Assembly: GCA_947489665.1 (NCBI GenBank) | Contig: CANLEH010000001.1 | Coordinates: 406,501-470,500 of the forward strand | Length of the DNA stretch: 64,000 nt | Direction of reading: 5' to 3' | Origin: an uncultured Roseicyclus sp. | Lineage (GTDB): Bacteria > Pseudomonadota > Alphaproteobacteria > Rhodobacterales > Rhodobacteraceae | In this document: positions 27,477 to 36,798 of the stretch, one piece after another | How the letters are laid out: every line of letters starts with the position of its first letter | How positions within the stretch are numbered: the stretch's first letter is position 1 | Notes under the pieces: model-generated | Database searches by the model: none | Told to the model about the DNA's origin: nothing | What the model saw: only the letters and a program-made list of their open reading frames with translations | Program-made: the position numbers and the translations under genes

Positions 27477-28312
27477 CCGTCACAGTCTATGATGACCGCG
27501 CCTGCCTTCTAGGCGAGGGGCCGCTTTGGCATCCGTTGCGCGGTCAACTCATCTGGTTCGACATCCTCAACCACACGCTTCTCACCGAAGGCCACCAAAT
27601 GCACTTCGACCGCGCCGTCTCTGCCGCGGGTTGGGTGGATGAAGATCGCCTGCTCGTGGCGTCCGAGACTGACTTGTTCCTTTTCGACCTTCGCGACGGC
27701 GGATCCGAGCATGTTGTCCCGTTAGAGGCTGACAACCCAGTCACCCGTTCCAACGATGGCCGCGCTGATCCGCAGGGCGGCTTCTGGATCGGAACCATGG
27801 GTCACATGGGTGAAACCGGGGCAGGGGCGCTCTACCGTTTCTACCGCGGCGAACTGCGCAAGATACGGGATGACGTCACCATCCCCAACGCCACCTGCTT
27901 CACCCCCGATGGCCGCCACGCCTACTTTGCCGACACGGCCGAACAGATCGTCTGGCGCTACACCCTTGGCGAAGATGGCTGGCCCGATCCTGATCCCGAG
28001 ATTTACCTCGACCATCGTGACACGGATGTGAACCCGGATGGCGCCGTCGTCGATGCCGATGGCCGCTTCCATTGCGCCGAATGGGGCGGCTCCCGTATCG
28101 GCGTATACAGTCCCGCCGGTGATCTTGTAGAAGAAATCGCGCTACCGGTTCCGCAGCCCACATGCCCCGCCTTCGGACCCGACGCGCTTTATGTCACTTC
28201 GGCGCGCCAAGGCCTGCCCGATGGCGACATCGACGCGGCGCCGCACTCCGGCAAGACGCTGCGCATCGACGTACCGTTCAAAGGCCAACAGGAACACCAA
28301 GTGATCCTATGA
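27473..28312 (+). CDS. SMP-30/gluconolactonase family lactonase
   Basis: A 279-aa six-bladed beta-propeller lactonase. Metal-site residues are visible: the N-terminal Glu in [10 protein letters not shown], the Asn/Asp pair in [18 protein letters not shown], the Asn in [12 protein letters not shown], and Asp in [12 protein letters not shown]. In this operon it would open the galactono-lactone formed by the sugar dehydrogenase. It overlaps dgoA and the beta-galactosidase gene by ATGA on both sides. Confidence 0.9.
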   Translation: MTVTVYDDRACLLGEGPLWHPLRGQLIWFDILNHTLLTEGHQMHFDRAVSAAGWVDEDRLLVASETDLFLFDLRDGGSEHVVPLEADNPVTRSNDGRADPQGGFWIGTMGHMGETGAGALYRFYRGELRKIRDDVTIPNATCFTPDGRHAYFADTAEQIVWRYTLGEDGWPDPDPEIYLDHRDTDVNPDGAVVDADGRFHCAEWGGSRIGVYSPAGDLVEEIALPVPQPTCPAFGPDALYVTSARQGLPDGDIDAAPHSGKTLRIDVPFKGQQEHQVIL

Positions 28313-30201
28313 AACGCACCCTCGGCACCTGCTACTACCCCGAACACTGGCCGGAAGAAATCTGGGCAGAAGATGCCCGTCGCATGGCTGAGCTTGGCCT
28401 CACCTGGGTCCGCATCGGCGAATTCGCATGGTCCCGGCTGGAACCCAGTCCGGGTGATCTGCACTTCGACTGGCTCGACCGCGCGATCACCACGCTGACG
28501 GATGCAGGCCTCAAGGTCGTCTTGGGCACCCCCACCGCCACCCCACCGCGCTGGATGCTCACCAAACACCCCGACATGCTCGCAGTCGACGCGCAAGGCC
28601 ACCCCCGCAAATTCGGCTCCCGCCGCCACTACTGTTTCTCGCACGATCGCTACCGCGAGGAATCCGTCCGCATCACCCGCCTCCTTGCCGAACGTTTCGG
28701 CACTCGCGTCGCCGCCTGGCAGACCGACAACGAATATGGCTGCCACGACACAACGATCAGCTACTCGAAATCCGCCGAGCATGCCTTCCGCGACTGGCTC
28801 GCCCAGAAATACCAATCCCCCGACGCGCTGAACCGTGCCTGGGGCAATGTCTTCTGGTCGATGGACTATGCGAGCTTCGATGATATTGACCTGCCAAACC
28901 TCACCGTGACCGAGCCGAACCCGGCCCATGTGCTCAACTTCCGCCGCTTCACGTCCGATCAGGTCGCCCGGTTCAACCAAGCCCAGGTCGACGCCATCCG
29001 CGCCCATTCCGATGCCCCGATCAGCCATAACTACATGGGCCGCGTCACCGAATTCGACCATTTCGACGTCGGCCGCCAAATGGAAATCGCGACGTGGGAC
29101 AGCTACCCTTTAGGCTTCCTCGAAGACCGCGTCGGCGCATCTGCTGAAGATCAGCGCCACTATGCCCGACAAGGCGACCCGGATTTCCAGGCCTTCCACC
29201 ACGACCTTTACCGTGCCGTCGGTCAGGACGGCCGCTGGTGGGTCATGGAACAACAGCCCGGCCCGGTGAACTGGGCCCCCTCCAATCCCGCGCCGCTGCC
29301 TGGCATGGTTCGCTTCTGGACGTGGGAGGCGTTCGCCCACGGCGCTGAATGCGTCGCCTATTTCCGCTGGCGCCAAGCCCCCTTCGCGCAGGAGCAATAC
29401 CATGCTGGCCTCCTCCGTCCCGACAGCGCCGAGGCCGAAGCCTTCGTGGAGGCTGCGCAAGTCTCCGACGAAATCAAACAGATGCCAGATGTCGAGCAGG
29501 TCCAAGCACCCGTCGCCCTCGTCTTCGACTATGCCTCGCAATGGGCGTGGGCGACACAGCCTCAAGGTACCGGCTGCGACTATTTCCAACTGGTCTTCGA
29601 CGTCTACAAAGGCCTCCGCCAGATTGGTCTCAGCGTCGATATCATCCCGCCCGACACCGCCACGCTTGATGGCTACGCCCTCGTCCTCGCGCCCGGTGTC
29701 ATCACGCTCACCGATGCTTTCAAATCGGCCATCTCCAACACGGATGCCCAGGTCATCCTTGGCCCCCGCACCAATGCCAAGACCGCAGCGCTCAGCATCC
29801 CCGTGCCGTTGCCACCTGCAATCGAAAATCTTGACGTGACGGTCTCACGGGTCGAAACGCTCCGTCCCGACAGCCCTGAGCCTTTTGCCGATGGGGGCCA
29901 TTACAAGCTCTGGCGGGAGCAGATCGAAACGACAGAAGAGATTGTCGAAACGGACGCGGACGGGCGCCCACTGATGGCGCGCGCACACCACCTCAGCTAT
30001 CTTGCCGCTTGGCCAGAGGCCGAAGCGCTTCGTCGCATCCTGACCCGCGCGGCCATCGCCGCCGGGCTCGACCCTCAAGACCTGCCGAAAGACATCCGCA
30101 TCCGCGATACCGGAACCACCCGTTTCACCTTCAACCATGGCCCAGAGCCGGTGGAGTTCCACGGCCAGACCATCCCTCCGGCTGGCGTCCTCTGGACCTG
30201 A
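28309..30201 (+). CDS. Beta-galactosidase (GH42)
   Basis: A 630-aa GH42 enzyme. It starts GTCYYPEHWPEEIWAEDARRM, has the acid/base Glu in WQTDNEYGCH and the nucleophile Glu in VRFWTWEAFAHGAE. The trimerisation and C-terminal beta domains are present, so the length is full. No signal peptide, hence cytoplasmic. Last gene of the operon begun by the binding protein; a strong hairpin follows at 30244-30264 before the convergent dehydrogenase gene. Confidence 0.94.
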   Translation: MKRTLGTCYYPEHWPEEIWAEDARRMAELGLTWVRIGEFAWSRLEPSPGDLHFDWLDRAITTLTDAGLKVVLGTPTATPPRWMLTKHPDMLAVDAQGHPRKFGSRRHYCFSHDRYREESVRITRLLAERFGTRVAAWQTDNEYGCHDTTISYSKSAEHAFRDWLAQKYQSPDALNRAWGNVFWSMDYASFDDIDLPNLTVTEPNPAHVLNFRRFTSDQVARFNQAQVDAIRAHSDAPISHNYMGRVTEFDHFDVGRQMEIATWDSYPLGFLEDRVGASAEDQRHYARQGDPDFQAFHHDLYRAVGQDGRWWVMEQQPGPVNWAPSNPAPLPGMVRFWTWEAFAHGAECVAYFRWRQAPFAQEQYHAGLLRPDSAEAEAFVEAAQVSDEIKQMPDVEQVQAPVALVFDYASQWAWATQPQGTGCDYFQLVFDVYKGLRQIGLSVDIIPPDTATLDGYALVLAPGVITLTDAFKSAISNTDAQVILGPRTNAKTAALSIPVPLPPAIENLDVTVSRVETLRPDSPEPFADGGHYKLWREQIETTEEIVETDADGRPLMARAHHLSYLAAWPEAEALRRILTRAAIAAGLDPQDLPKDIRIRDTGTTRFTFNHGPEPVEFHGQTIPPAGVLWT

Positions 30202-30243
30202 GGGTCCAACTTCCTTGTTTCAAAAATACCTCGGAGGGGGTCC

Positions 30244-30264
30244 GGGGGAGGCAGCGCCTCCCCC
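30244..30264. terminator. Convergent terminator-like hairpin
   Basis: GGGGGAGGC-AGC-GCCTCCCCC is a perfect 9-bp GC stem with a 3-nt loop in the 98-bp gap between the beta-galactosidase and dehydrogenase genes. It is symmetrical, so it could end transcripts from both sides. The bases just before it (TTTCAAAAATACCTCGGAGG) form part of the same conserved-looking block. Confidence 0.6.
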
Positions 30265-30299
30265 GCGCGGTCGTCCCGGCGCAGCCGGGGCGAAACCGC

Positions 30300-31748
30300 T
30301 CAAATCCCGTCGATGCAGACGTATTTCGTCTCCAGGTAATCCTCCAGACCCTGCGATCCGCCCTCTTTGCCCAGGCCACTCTCCTTGACCCCGCCAAACG
30401 GCGCCTCGACCGTGGTGATCAGCCCGGAATTGATCCCGATCATCCCATATTGCAGTCGCTCGTTCAGGCGAAACGCCCGGCCCAGGTCTGCAGTATAGGC
30501 ATAGGAAGCCAGCCCAAAGACCGTGTCATTGGCCATCGCAATCGCCTCGTCCTCGGTCTCGAACTTGAATACCGGCGCCAGCGGGCCAAAGATTTCCTCT
30601 TGTGCAAAGGCCATGTCCTGCGTGGCCCCAGTCAGAACGGTCGGCTCAAAGAACGAGCCGCCGTTCGCATGCCGCTTGCCACCGGTCGCCACGTCCGCGC
30701 CTTTGGCGACGGCATCGCCCAACAGCTCCTCGACCTTCTCGACCGCGTCCATATCGATCAGCGGCCCCTGTTCGACGCCATCCTCGCGCCCGTCCCCAAC
30801 TTTCAACGCACGCGTCTTTTCAACCAGCTTTTCGACAAAGGCGTCATGCACCCCCGCCTGCACGTAAATCCGGTTCGCGCAGACGCAGGTCTGCCCTGAA
30901 TTGCGATACTTGGACACGATCGCCCCCTCGGCCGCCTTATCCAGATCCGCATCGTCAAAGACGATGAACGGCGCGTTGCCGCCCAATTCCATCGACACCT
31001 TCTTCACCGTATCGGCACTCTGGCGGATCAATTCCTTGCCCACCTCGGTGGAGCCCGTGAACGTGACTTTCCGCACGCGGAAGTCTTCCATCATCGCGCC
31101 CGCAATCTTGCGCGCCGACCCGGTGATCACATTCACCGCACCTGCCGGATAGCCGACCTCTTCGGCCAACGCTGCCCATGCCAGCCCGCTATAGGGCGTA
31201 GCCGTGGCAGGCTTCGCAACCACTGGGCAGCCGACCGCTAGGGCAGGGGCAACCTTGCGGGCCAGCATCGACGACGGGAAATTCCATGGGGTGATCATGC
31301 CCACCACACCAACCGGATGCTTGGTCACCAGAATGCGCCGCCCGTTCACGCCCGCAGGCACAATCTCTCCCTTCGCGCGGCGTGCTTCCTCGGCGAACCA
31401 GCGCACATATTGCGCGCCGATGGCGATCTCACCTTTTGCTTCGGCCAGGGGCTTGCCCATCTCAACGGTCAGCAGCTCGCCCAAGGCGTCCTGGTTGTCC
31501 ATCAGGGCGTCGTGCAGCTTCCACAGCAGTCCGACGCGCTCCATAAGGGGCATTCCGGCCAATGCATCAAACGCCGCTGCGGCTGCATCAATGGCGCGCC
31601 CGGTCTCTGCCGCACCGCAATTCGGGACCGTGCCGATCACCTCACCGGTGGCCGGGTTTGTTACGTCAATGGTCTCGCCACTATCCGCGCCGATCCACGC
31701 GCCGTCCACAAAGGCCGCGTCGCGTTTCCATGCATCCCAACTGCCCAT
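30300..31748 (-). CDS. NAD(P)-dependent succinate-semialdehyde dehydrogenase-like aldehyde dehydrogenase
   Basis: A 482-aa aldehyde dehydrogenase of the GabD type. It has MITPWNFPSSM, FTGSTEVGKEL, the general-base Glu in MELGGNAPFIVFDDAD and the nucleophile Cys in NSGQTCVCANR. The start at 31748 overlaps the gap stop by one base (TGATG), so the two are one operon. Substrate is uncertain. GabD-type enzymes oxidise succinate semialdehyde, but relatives act on sugar-derived semialdehydes or lactaldehyde, which could suit the neighbouring sugar locus. Confidence 0.88.
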   Translation of the reverse strand: MGSWDAWKRDAAFVDGAWIGADSGETIDVTNPATGEVIGTVPNCGAAETGRAIDAAAAAFDALAGMPLMERVGLLWKLHDALMDNQDALGELLTVEMGKPLAEAKGEIAIGAQYVRWFAEEARRAKGEIVPAGVNGRRILVTKHPVGVVGMITPWNFPSSMLARKVAPALAVGCPVVAKPATATPYSGLAWAALAEEVGYPAGAVNVITGSARKIAGAMMEDFRVRKVTFTGSTEVGKELIRQSADTVKKVSMELGGNAPFIVFDDADLDKAAEGAIVSKYRNSGQTCVCANRIYVQAGVHDAFVEKLVEKTRALKVGDGREDGVEQGPLIDMDAVEKVEELLGDAVAKGADVATGGKRHANGGSFFEPTVLTGATQDMAFAQEEIFGPLAPVFKFETEDEAIAMANDTVFGLASYAYTADLGRAFRLNERLQYGMIGINSGLITTVEAPFGGVKESGLGKEGGSQGLEDYLETKYVCIDGI

Positions 31749-32764
31749 CAGGCCTCTCCTTTGATCTGTCGTCCCATGATTTCCGCCACATCGAGCATTC
31801 GGCAGGAAAACCCCCACTCATTGTCATACCAGCCAAACACCCGCAACATGCCGCCCTTGGACCGTTTGATCTCAGGGCCTGCAATGATCAGCGATTCCGG
31901 TCTTGCGCGTAGATCAGAGCTGACCAGCGGCTTGTCCGTGTATCCGATCAACCGATTTGCGTTAGCCTCAAAAAGTTCCCGCGCAGCATCAGCCGTCGGC
32001 ATTTCCCGGGTCATAACTGCCAGATCCACACAGGACACTGATGCCGAGGGCACCCGCACCGCTGATCCCGTCACGCGGCCTGCGAGATGTGGCAGCACAA
32101 CGTCCACCAGGGCCTCTGCCGAGGTTGTCGTGGGCACCATACTCAGCGCTGCCGCCCGGCTGCGCGCGGCATCGCGCATCGGCATGTCAACGGTTGGCTG
32201 ACTTCCTGTATAACAATGCACGGTCGTCATCAGCGCGGAGTCGAGCCCCCACACGTCATCAATCAATCGGACCAGCGGAGCAATCGCGTTGGTTGTGCAC
32301 GATGCGTTCGAGACGATCCGATGCGCGGCGGTCAGATCCGAGGAATTCGCCCCCATCACGAATGTCAGGTCAGGGTCCACTGCAGGCCCAGAGACAAGCA
32401 CGCGCCGCGCGCCAGCGGCCAGTGCCGCTTCGGCCACATCCCGCGTGCCGCGGCCCGTGCACTCCATCACCACGTCGACATCTTCCAAGGGCAGCGCGCC
32501 CGTATCGCGTTCCATCGTCAGGCGAATGTGCCGCCCATCCACGACGAGATCGCTTCCCTCAACGGACACATCACCAGGGTAGGGGCCGAAGACACTATCG
32601 AATTCAAAAAGATAGGCACAGGTGGCCGCATCAGCGATATCATTGATCGCCACGATCTCGATCTCGGGCCAGTGCGGCCCCAATCGACCACCCCCCTGCG
32701 CCCACGCCCGCAACACCGAGCGTCCGATGCGCCCGAACCCGTTGATGGCCACGCGGATTGTCAT
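31748..32764 (-). CDS. gap: Glyceraldehyde-3-phosphate dehydrogenase
   Basis: A 338-aa GAPDH with the NAD-binding start INGFGRIGRSVLRAW, the catalytic block SNASCTTNAIAPL with its active Cys, and the C-terminal WYDNEWGFSCRM. I chose ATG 32764 over the ATG two codons earlier because AAAGGGGA then has correct spacing. It would oxidise the glyceraldehyde 3-phosphate released by DgoA. The N-terminal GGRLGPHWPEIEI insertion between strands is also found in proteobacterial class members of erythrose-4-phosphate dehydrogenase/GAPDH, so substrate preference is not certain. Confidence 0.9.
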   Translation of the reverse strand: MTIRVAINGFGRIGRSVLRAWAQGGGRLGPHWPEIEIVAINDIADAATCAYLFEFDSVFGPYPGDVSVEGSDLVVDGRHIRLTMERDTGALPLEDVDVVMECTGRGTRDVAEAALAAGARRVLVSGPAVDPDLTFVMGANSSDLTAAHRIVSNASCTTNAIAPLVRLIDDVWGLDSALMTTVHCYTGSQPTVDMPMRDAARSRAAALSMVPTTTSAEALVDVVLPHLAGRVTGSAVRVPSASVSCVDLAVMTREMPTADAARELFEANANRLIGYTDKPLVSSDLRARPESLIIAGPEIKRSKGGMLRVFGWYDNEWGFSCRMLDVAEIMGRQIKGEA

Positions 32765-32898
32765 GAGCATTCCCCTTTGCGCGAAGTGATGCCTTGCGTA
32801 GGGTCAGGGTGCAAGCAGGCGCCGCGCTGGTCTAATCGCTTTTTGTGATTGGCCCGCCAACGTCGCGTGATCACACCGTCCGACGACCGGAGCTTTCC
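32765..32898. other. Divergent gap / thioredoxin-like intergenic region
   Basis: A 134-bp divergent spacer. It must hold at least one promoter, but I see no clear palindrome or consensus -35/-10 pair. Confidence 0.3.
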
Positions 32899-33453
32899 AT
32901 GGCCGCCCTGACACCCCCCGTCTGCGACTTTGACTGGCCCGCGCCGGATTTCACTCTGCCCGCCACCGACGGCCAAAGCTACAGCCTGCAAGATATCAGC
33001 GGTCCGAATGGCACGCTCATCATGTTCATTTGCAACCACTGTCCTTTCGTCCTCGCCATCCTCGACCGGATCATCCGCGACACGTCGGATCTGCAAGCCA
33101 TGGGCATCGGCGTTGCGGCCATCTGCTCCAACGACCCCATTGCTTATCCGTCCGACAATTTCGAAAACATGGCCCGTATGGCGGAAACGCGCGGCTTTCC
33201 GTTCCCGTATCTGCACGATGCGGACCAATCCGTTGCCCGAGCCTACAACGCCGTCTGCACACCCGATTTCTTCGGGTTCAACGCGGATCTCGGGCTGCAA
33301 TACCGGGGCCAACTCGATGCCTCGCGCGCCCAACCCGCACCACCGGGCGCAAAGCGCGACCTTTATGAGGCCATGAAACAGGTCGCGGACACCGGGCAGG
33401 GCCCGCGCGACCAAATCCCCTCCATGGGCTGTTCAATCAAATGGGCGGCATGA
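32899..33453 (+). CDS. Thioredoxin-like redoxin family protein
   Basis: A 184-aa protein with the AhpC/TSA-thioredoxin fold: APDFTLPATDGQSYSL, then a beta strand leading to a C45-N-H-C48 motif (FICNHCPFVLAI), and a long SNDPIAYPSDNFENM segment. No signal peptide. Bacterial relatives are annotated as thioredoxin family proteins of unknown substrate. The CxxC supports a thiol-disulfide or peroxidase role. Followed 7 bp later by a VOC protein, so probably cotranscribed. Confidence 0.82.
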   Translation: MAALTPPVCDFDWPAPDFTLPATDGQSYSLQDISGPNGTLIMFICNHCPFVLAILDRIIRDTSDLQAMGIGVAAICSNDPIAYPSDNFENMARMAETRGFPFPYLHDADQSVARAYNAVCTPDFFGFNADLGLQYRGQLDASRAQPAPPGAKRDLYEAMKQVADTGQGPRDQIPSMGCSIKWAA

Positions 33454-33460
33454 AGCGCCA

Positions 33461-33850
33461 ATGATCGCTTATGTCACCCTCGGCGCCGACGACATGGATG
33501 CGGCGGAACGCTTCTACACCGCGCTCCTCCTGCCCCTCGGCTACCGGATAGAACACTATCACGGCGACCTCAGCTTTCTGCCGCCCGAAGATACGACCGC
33601 CCCCGACCTCTATATCAAGCGCCCCTTTGACGGACGCGCGGCCAGCGCTGGCAACGGCACGATGGTGGCACTGCAAGTCCCGACCCATGACCACGTACGT
33701 GATCTCCATGCTGCTGGCTTGGCTGCAGGCGGCACGAACGAAGGTTCGCCCGGCTTCCGCGAGGCGTACAGCACTGATTTCTACGTCGCCTACCTGCGCG
33801 ATCCGCAGGGCAACAAGCTGGCTCTGTTTTCGACGGCCATCAAACCATAG
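33461..33850 (+). CDS. VOC (glyoxalase/bleomycin-resistance) family protein
   Basis: A 129-aa single-domain protein with paired beta-alpha-beta-beta-beta modules (YVTLGADDMDAAERFYTALL near the start, YFVA-like DFYVAYLRDPQGNKLALFS at the end). The terminal PxGN/KLALF pattern is typical of VOC proteins. The substrate is unknown. Its 7-bp spacing from the thioredoxin-like gene suggests a shared transcript, possibly dealing with reactive electrophiles. Confidence 0.82.
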   Translation: MIAYVTLGADDMDAAERFYTALLLPLGYRIEHYHGDLSFLPPEDTTAPDLYIKRPFDGRAASAGNGTMVALQVPTHDHVRDLHAAGLAAGGTNEGSPGFREAYSTDFYVAYLRDPQGNKLALFSTAIKP

Positions 33851-33903
33851 CGCATGATCGCTCCACCACTTGCATTGCCCTCCCCGAGCCGTAGGTTTTC
33901 AAT

Positions 33904-34470
33904 ATGACGGAAAACGACGACACTATCTTGAACGCGCTTCCCGCACGACTGAAGGAAGCCCGCAAATCGCAGGGCCTCTCGCTGGATGCGATTGCGAACC
34001 TGAGCGGGGTGTCCCGCTCTATGGTAAGCCAGATCGAACGCGGCGAAAGCAGCCCGACGATTGCAACCCTTTGGAATCTCACGCGGGCGCTGAATGTGGA
34101 TTTTGCAGGGCTACTTGATCAGGCGAAATCGGGCGACAAGATCGACGTTCTGAAATCCGCAGAAGTGCCGACCATCGACAATAGGGGCCAAGGTTGCCGC
34201 ATCGCGATTCTGTCGCCACCAGAAGAGGCCGGCGGTCATGAAGTATACGACATCTCGTTCAAGGCGTCTGGAGTGTTGACCAGCCAGCCCCATGGACGCG
34301 GCTCTGTCGAACAACTCTCAGTTCTTGAGGGGCGTCTCCGGATCACTTCCGGCACTGCTGTGTCTGAGGTCGGCGTTGGTGATACTGCCCGCTACGCCGC
34401 TGACGTCCCCCACGAGATCGCGGCGATAGACGGGCCAGCGCGGATTTTCCTGATCGTTAAATCAACGTAG
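33904..34470 (+). CDS. XRE-family regulator with C-terminal cupin domain
   Basis: A 188-aa regulator. Residues ~11-70 form an HTH_3 domain (LKEARKSQGLSLDAIANLSGVSRSMVSQIERGESSPT). Residues ~110-185 form a cupin sensor domain. It lies 97 bp upstream of kbl-tdh on the same strand. XRE-cupin proteins commonly control an adjacent amino-acid or polyamine catabolic operon, so threonine or glycine catabolism is the likely target. The intervening region holds inverted CGGA/TCCG repeats. Confidence 0.9.
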   Translation: MTENDDTILNALPARLKEARKSQGLSLDAIANLSGVSRSMVSQIERGESSPTIATLWNLTRALNVDFAGLLDQAKSGDKIDVLKSAEVPTIDNRGQGCRIAILSPPEEAGGHEVYDISFKASGVLTSQPHGRGSVEQLSVLEGRLRITSGTAVSEVGVGDTARYAADVPHEIAAIDGPARIFLIVKST

Positions 34471-34509
34471 CACCACTTTAGCGGACAAATATACATTATA
34501 ACGGAAATC

Positions 34510-34531
34510 TGTATTGCGGAAAAAAATCCGC
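34510..34531. promoter_or_regulatory. Palindromic element upstream of kbl
   Basis: GCGGA-AAAAAA-TCCGC (34516-34531) is a 5-bp inverted repeat with an A-tract centre, 36 bp before the kbl ATG. Further GCGGA (34481) and ACGGA (34501) copies lie upstream, and ATACA (34491) and TGTAT (34510) form an outer inverted pair. Candidate operator for the XRE-cupin regulator. Confidence 0.45.
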
Positions 34532-34567
34532 TATGACAGATATCGGGTGTTCAAGGAGGGTCCTGTG

Positions 34568-35752
34568 ATGAACACCTTTCTATCTGATATCTCGACGACG
34601 CTGCGCGAACTCGAAGTCGAAGGCCTTTACAAACGCGAACGTCAGATCACCTCACCGCAGTCTGGCACGGTTCGCGTGCAAGACCGCGATGTGATCAACC
34701 TGTGCGCCAACAACTACCTCGGACTTGCGGATCATCTAGCCCTGATCGCCGCGGCGCAGGCCGCAATGGCCACGCAAGGGTTCGGCATGGCCAGTGTGCG
34801 TTTCATATGCGGCACACAGGACGGGCACCGAGAGTTGGAGCAGCGTCTGGCCAGTTTCCTGAACAAGGATGACAGCATTCTGTTCGCCGCCTGTTTTGAC
34901 GCGAATGGTGGCTTGTTCGAACCGCTCCTTGGGTCCGAGGACGCAATCATATCTGACAGTTTGAACCATGCCTCGATCATTGACGGCATCCGCCTCTGCA
35001 AGGCGCGGCGGTATCGCTATGCCAACAACGACATGACGGACCTAGAGGCAAAGCTGAAAGAGGCACGCGCCAATGGCGCACGTCATGTGATGATTGCCAC
35101 AGACGGCGTGTTTTCCATGGATGGCACCCTGGCCGACCTCGTCGGCATAAGGGCCTTGGCCGATGCATATGATGCGGTCGTCATGGTGGATGATTGTCAC
35201 GCAACGGGGTTCTTGGGGCCAAATGGAGCGGGAACGTCGGATCATTTCGGCGTTGATGTGGACATCCTGACTGGCACTTTGGGCAAGGCGCTTGGCGGGG
35301 CCATCGGCGGGTATATTGCTGGCCCTCAGCCCGTCGTCGATCTGCTGCGGCAACGGGCGCGGCCTTACCTGTTCTCAAATTCTTTGCCGCCGGCGATCGT
35401 TGCGGCGGGGCTCGAGGCGATCTCATTGGTTGAGAATGGAACGGACCTTCGCGCCAAGCTATTCTCGAACGCAGCCCATTGGCGCGCGGGGCTCTCCAAA
35501 CTCGGATTCGATCTGCTGCCCGGCGAACATCCGATTGTGCCGGTGATGCTGGGAGATGCGCAACTGGCGCAAGACATGGCGGCGCACCTGTTTGACGAAG
35601 GCGTCTACGTGTCCGGTTTCTTCTTTCCGGTTGTCCCACGCGGCCAAGCACGCATTCGCACGCAGATGAACGCGGCCTTGACCACCGCCGAGCTTGACCA
35701 GGCTTTGGCCGCCTTTGCCAAGGTTGGGCGCGCCCTTGGGGTCATCCAATGA
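34568..35752 (+). CDS. kbl: Glycine C-acetyltransferase (2-amino-3-ketobutyrate CoA ligase)
   Basis: A 394-aa PLP enzyme that converts 2-amino-3-oxobutyrate plus CoA to glycine and acetyl-CoA. It has [51 protein letters not shown] and the PLP-Lys motif [16 protein letters not shown] very strong AAGGAGGG lies 8 nt before ATG 34568, which decides the start. Overlaps tdh by ATGA. Confidence 0.96.
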   Translation: MNTFLSDISTTLRELEVEGLYKRERQITSPQSGTVRVQDRDVINLCANNYLGLADHLALIAAAQAAMATQGFGMASVRFICGTQDGHRELEQRLASFLNKDDSILFAACFDANGGLFEPLLGSEDAIISDSLNHASIIDGIRLCKARRYRYANNDMTDLEAKLKEARANGARHVMIATDGVFSMDGTLADLVGIRALADAYDAVVMVDDCHATGFLGPNGAGTSDHFGVDVDILTGTLGKALGGAIGGYIAGPQPVVDLLRQRARPYLFSNSLPPAIVAAGLEAISLVENGTDLRAKLFSNAAHWRAGLSKLGFDLLPGEHPIVPVMLGDAQLAQDMAAHLFDEGVYVSGFFFPVVPRGQARIRTQMNAALTTAELDQALAAFAKVGRALGVIQ

Positions 35753-36798
35753 CCGCAAACACGATGACCGCGCTCGCCAAGACCAAGCCGGAAGAAGGAC
35801 TTTGGCAGATCGAGGCGCCGGTGCCCGAGATTGGCGCTGATGACGTGCTTATCCGCGTCAACACAACCGGGATTTGCGGCACCGATATCCACATCTGGAA
35901 TTGGGATGAATGGGCGGCCGCCACGGTTCCGGTTCCCATGATCACAGGCCATGAATTTGCAGGTGAGATTGTGGATATGGGGCGCAATGTGACGGGCCTC
36001 GCACTTGGTCAACGCTGTTCGGGTGAGGGGCATCTGGTGGCCTCCGACAGCCGCCAATCGCGCTCTGGCAGGTTTCACCTCGATCCCGGCACGCGCGGCA
36101 TCGGGGTGAACGAACAGGGGGCCTTCGCGCAATATCTGCGCCTGCCCGCCTTCAATGTGGTTCCCTTGCCCGACGATATTCCCGATGAGATCGGTGCGAT
36201 CCTCGATCCGCTTGGCAATGCGGTGCACACAGCACTCAGCTTTGATCTATTGGGCGAAGATGTCTTGATCACTGGCGCAGGTCCCATCGGGATCATGGCG
36301 GCTGCCGTTGCGCGCCATGCGGGTGCGCGCAACGTGGTGCTGACGGATATCAACGCAGATCGCCTTTCGCTGGCAGCGCACGTCGTGCCGTCGGTGCGAA
36401 CGGTCAATGTCGCGCAAGAAGACCTGCACGATGTCGCCCGGGAGCTTGGTTTGCGCGAAGGGTTCGATGTCGGTCTCGAAATGTCCGGCAACCAAGGCGC
36501 CCTTGATCAGATGGTCGAAGCATTGGTGATGGGCGGCAAGATCGCGCTGCTTGGGATACCGCCGGGCAAATCTCCGGTGGATTGGAGCCGTGTGGTGTTC
36601 AAGGCCATCACCATCAAAGGCGTCTACGGGCGCGAGATGTTTGAGACCTGGTACAAGATGATCGCGATGTTGCAGAACGGCTTGGATGTGTCCCGTGTCA
36701 CTACCCACCGCTTCAGTGCGAATGATTTTGAGAAGGGCTTTGCCGAGATGAAATCCGGGCGGTCCGGCAAGGTCATTCTGGACTGGACCGCAACGTAA
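35749..36798 (+). CDS. tdh: L-threonine 3-dehydrogenase
   Basis: A 349-aa zinc-dependent medium-chain dehydrogenase oxidising L-threonine to 2-amino-3-ketobutyrate, the Kbl substrate. Catalytic zinc ligands lie in [15 protein letters not shown] and [11 protein letters not shown], and the cofactor loop is [17 protein letters not shown]. The usual four-Cys structural-zinc loop is not evident: the region around residues 90-115 reads [15 protein letters not shown], with only one Cys, so the structural zinc site appears lost. Stop-start overlap with kbl. Confidence 0.93.
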   Translation: MTANTMTALAKTKPEEGLWQIEAPVPEIGADDVLIRVNTTGICGTDIHIWNWDEWAAATVPVPMITGHEFAGEIVDMGRNVTGLALGQRCSGEGHLVASDSRQSRSGRFHLDPGTRGIGVNEQGAFAQYLRLPAFNVVPLPDDIPDEIGAILDPLGNAVHTALSFDLLGEDVLITGAGPIGIMAAAVARHAGARNVVLTDINADRLSLAAHVVPSVRTVNVAQEDLHDVARELGLREGFDVGLEMSGNQGALDQMVEALVMGGKIALLGIPPGKSPVDWSRVVFKAITIKGVYGREMFETWYKMIAMLQNGLDVSRVTTHRFSANDFEKGFAEMKSGRSGKVILDWTAT

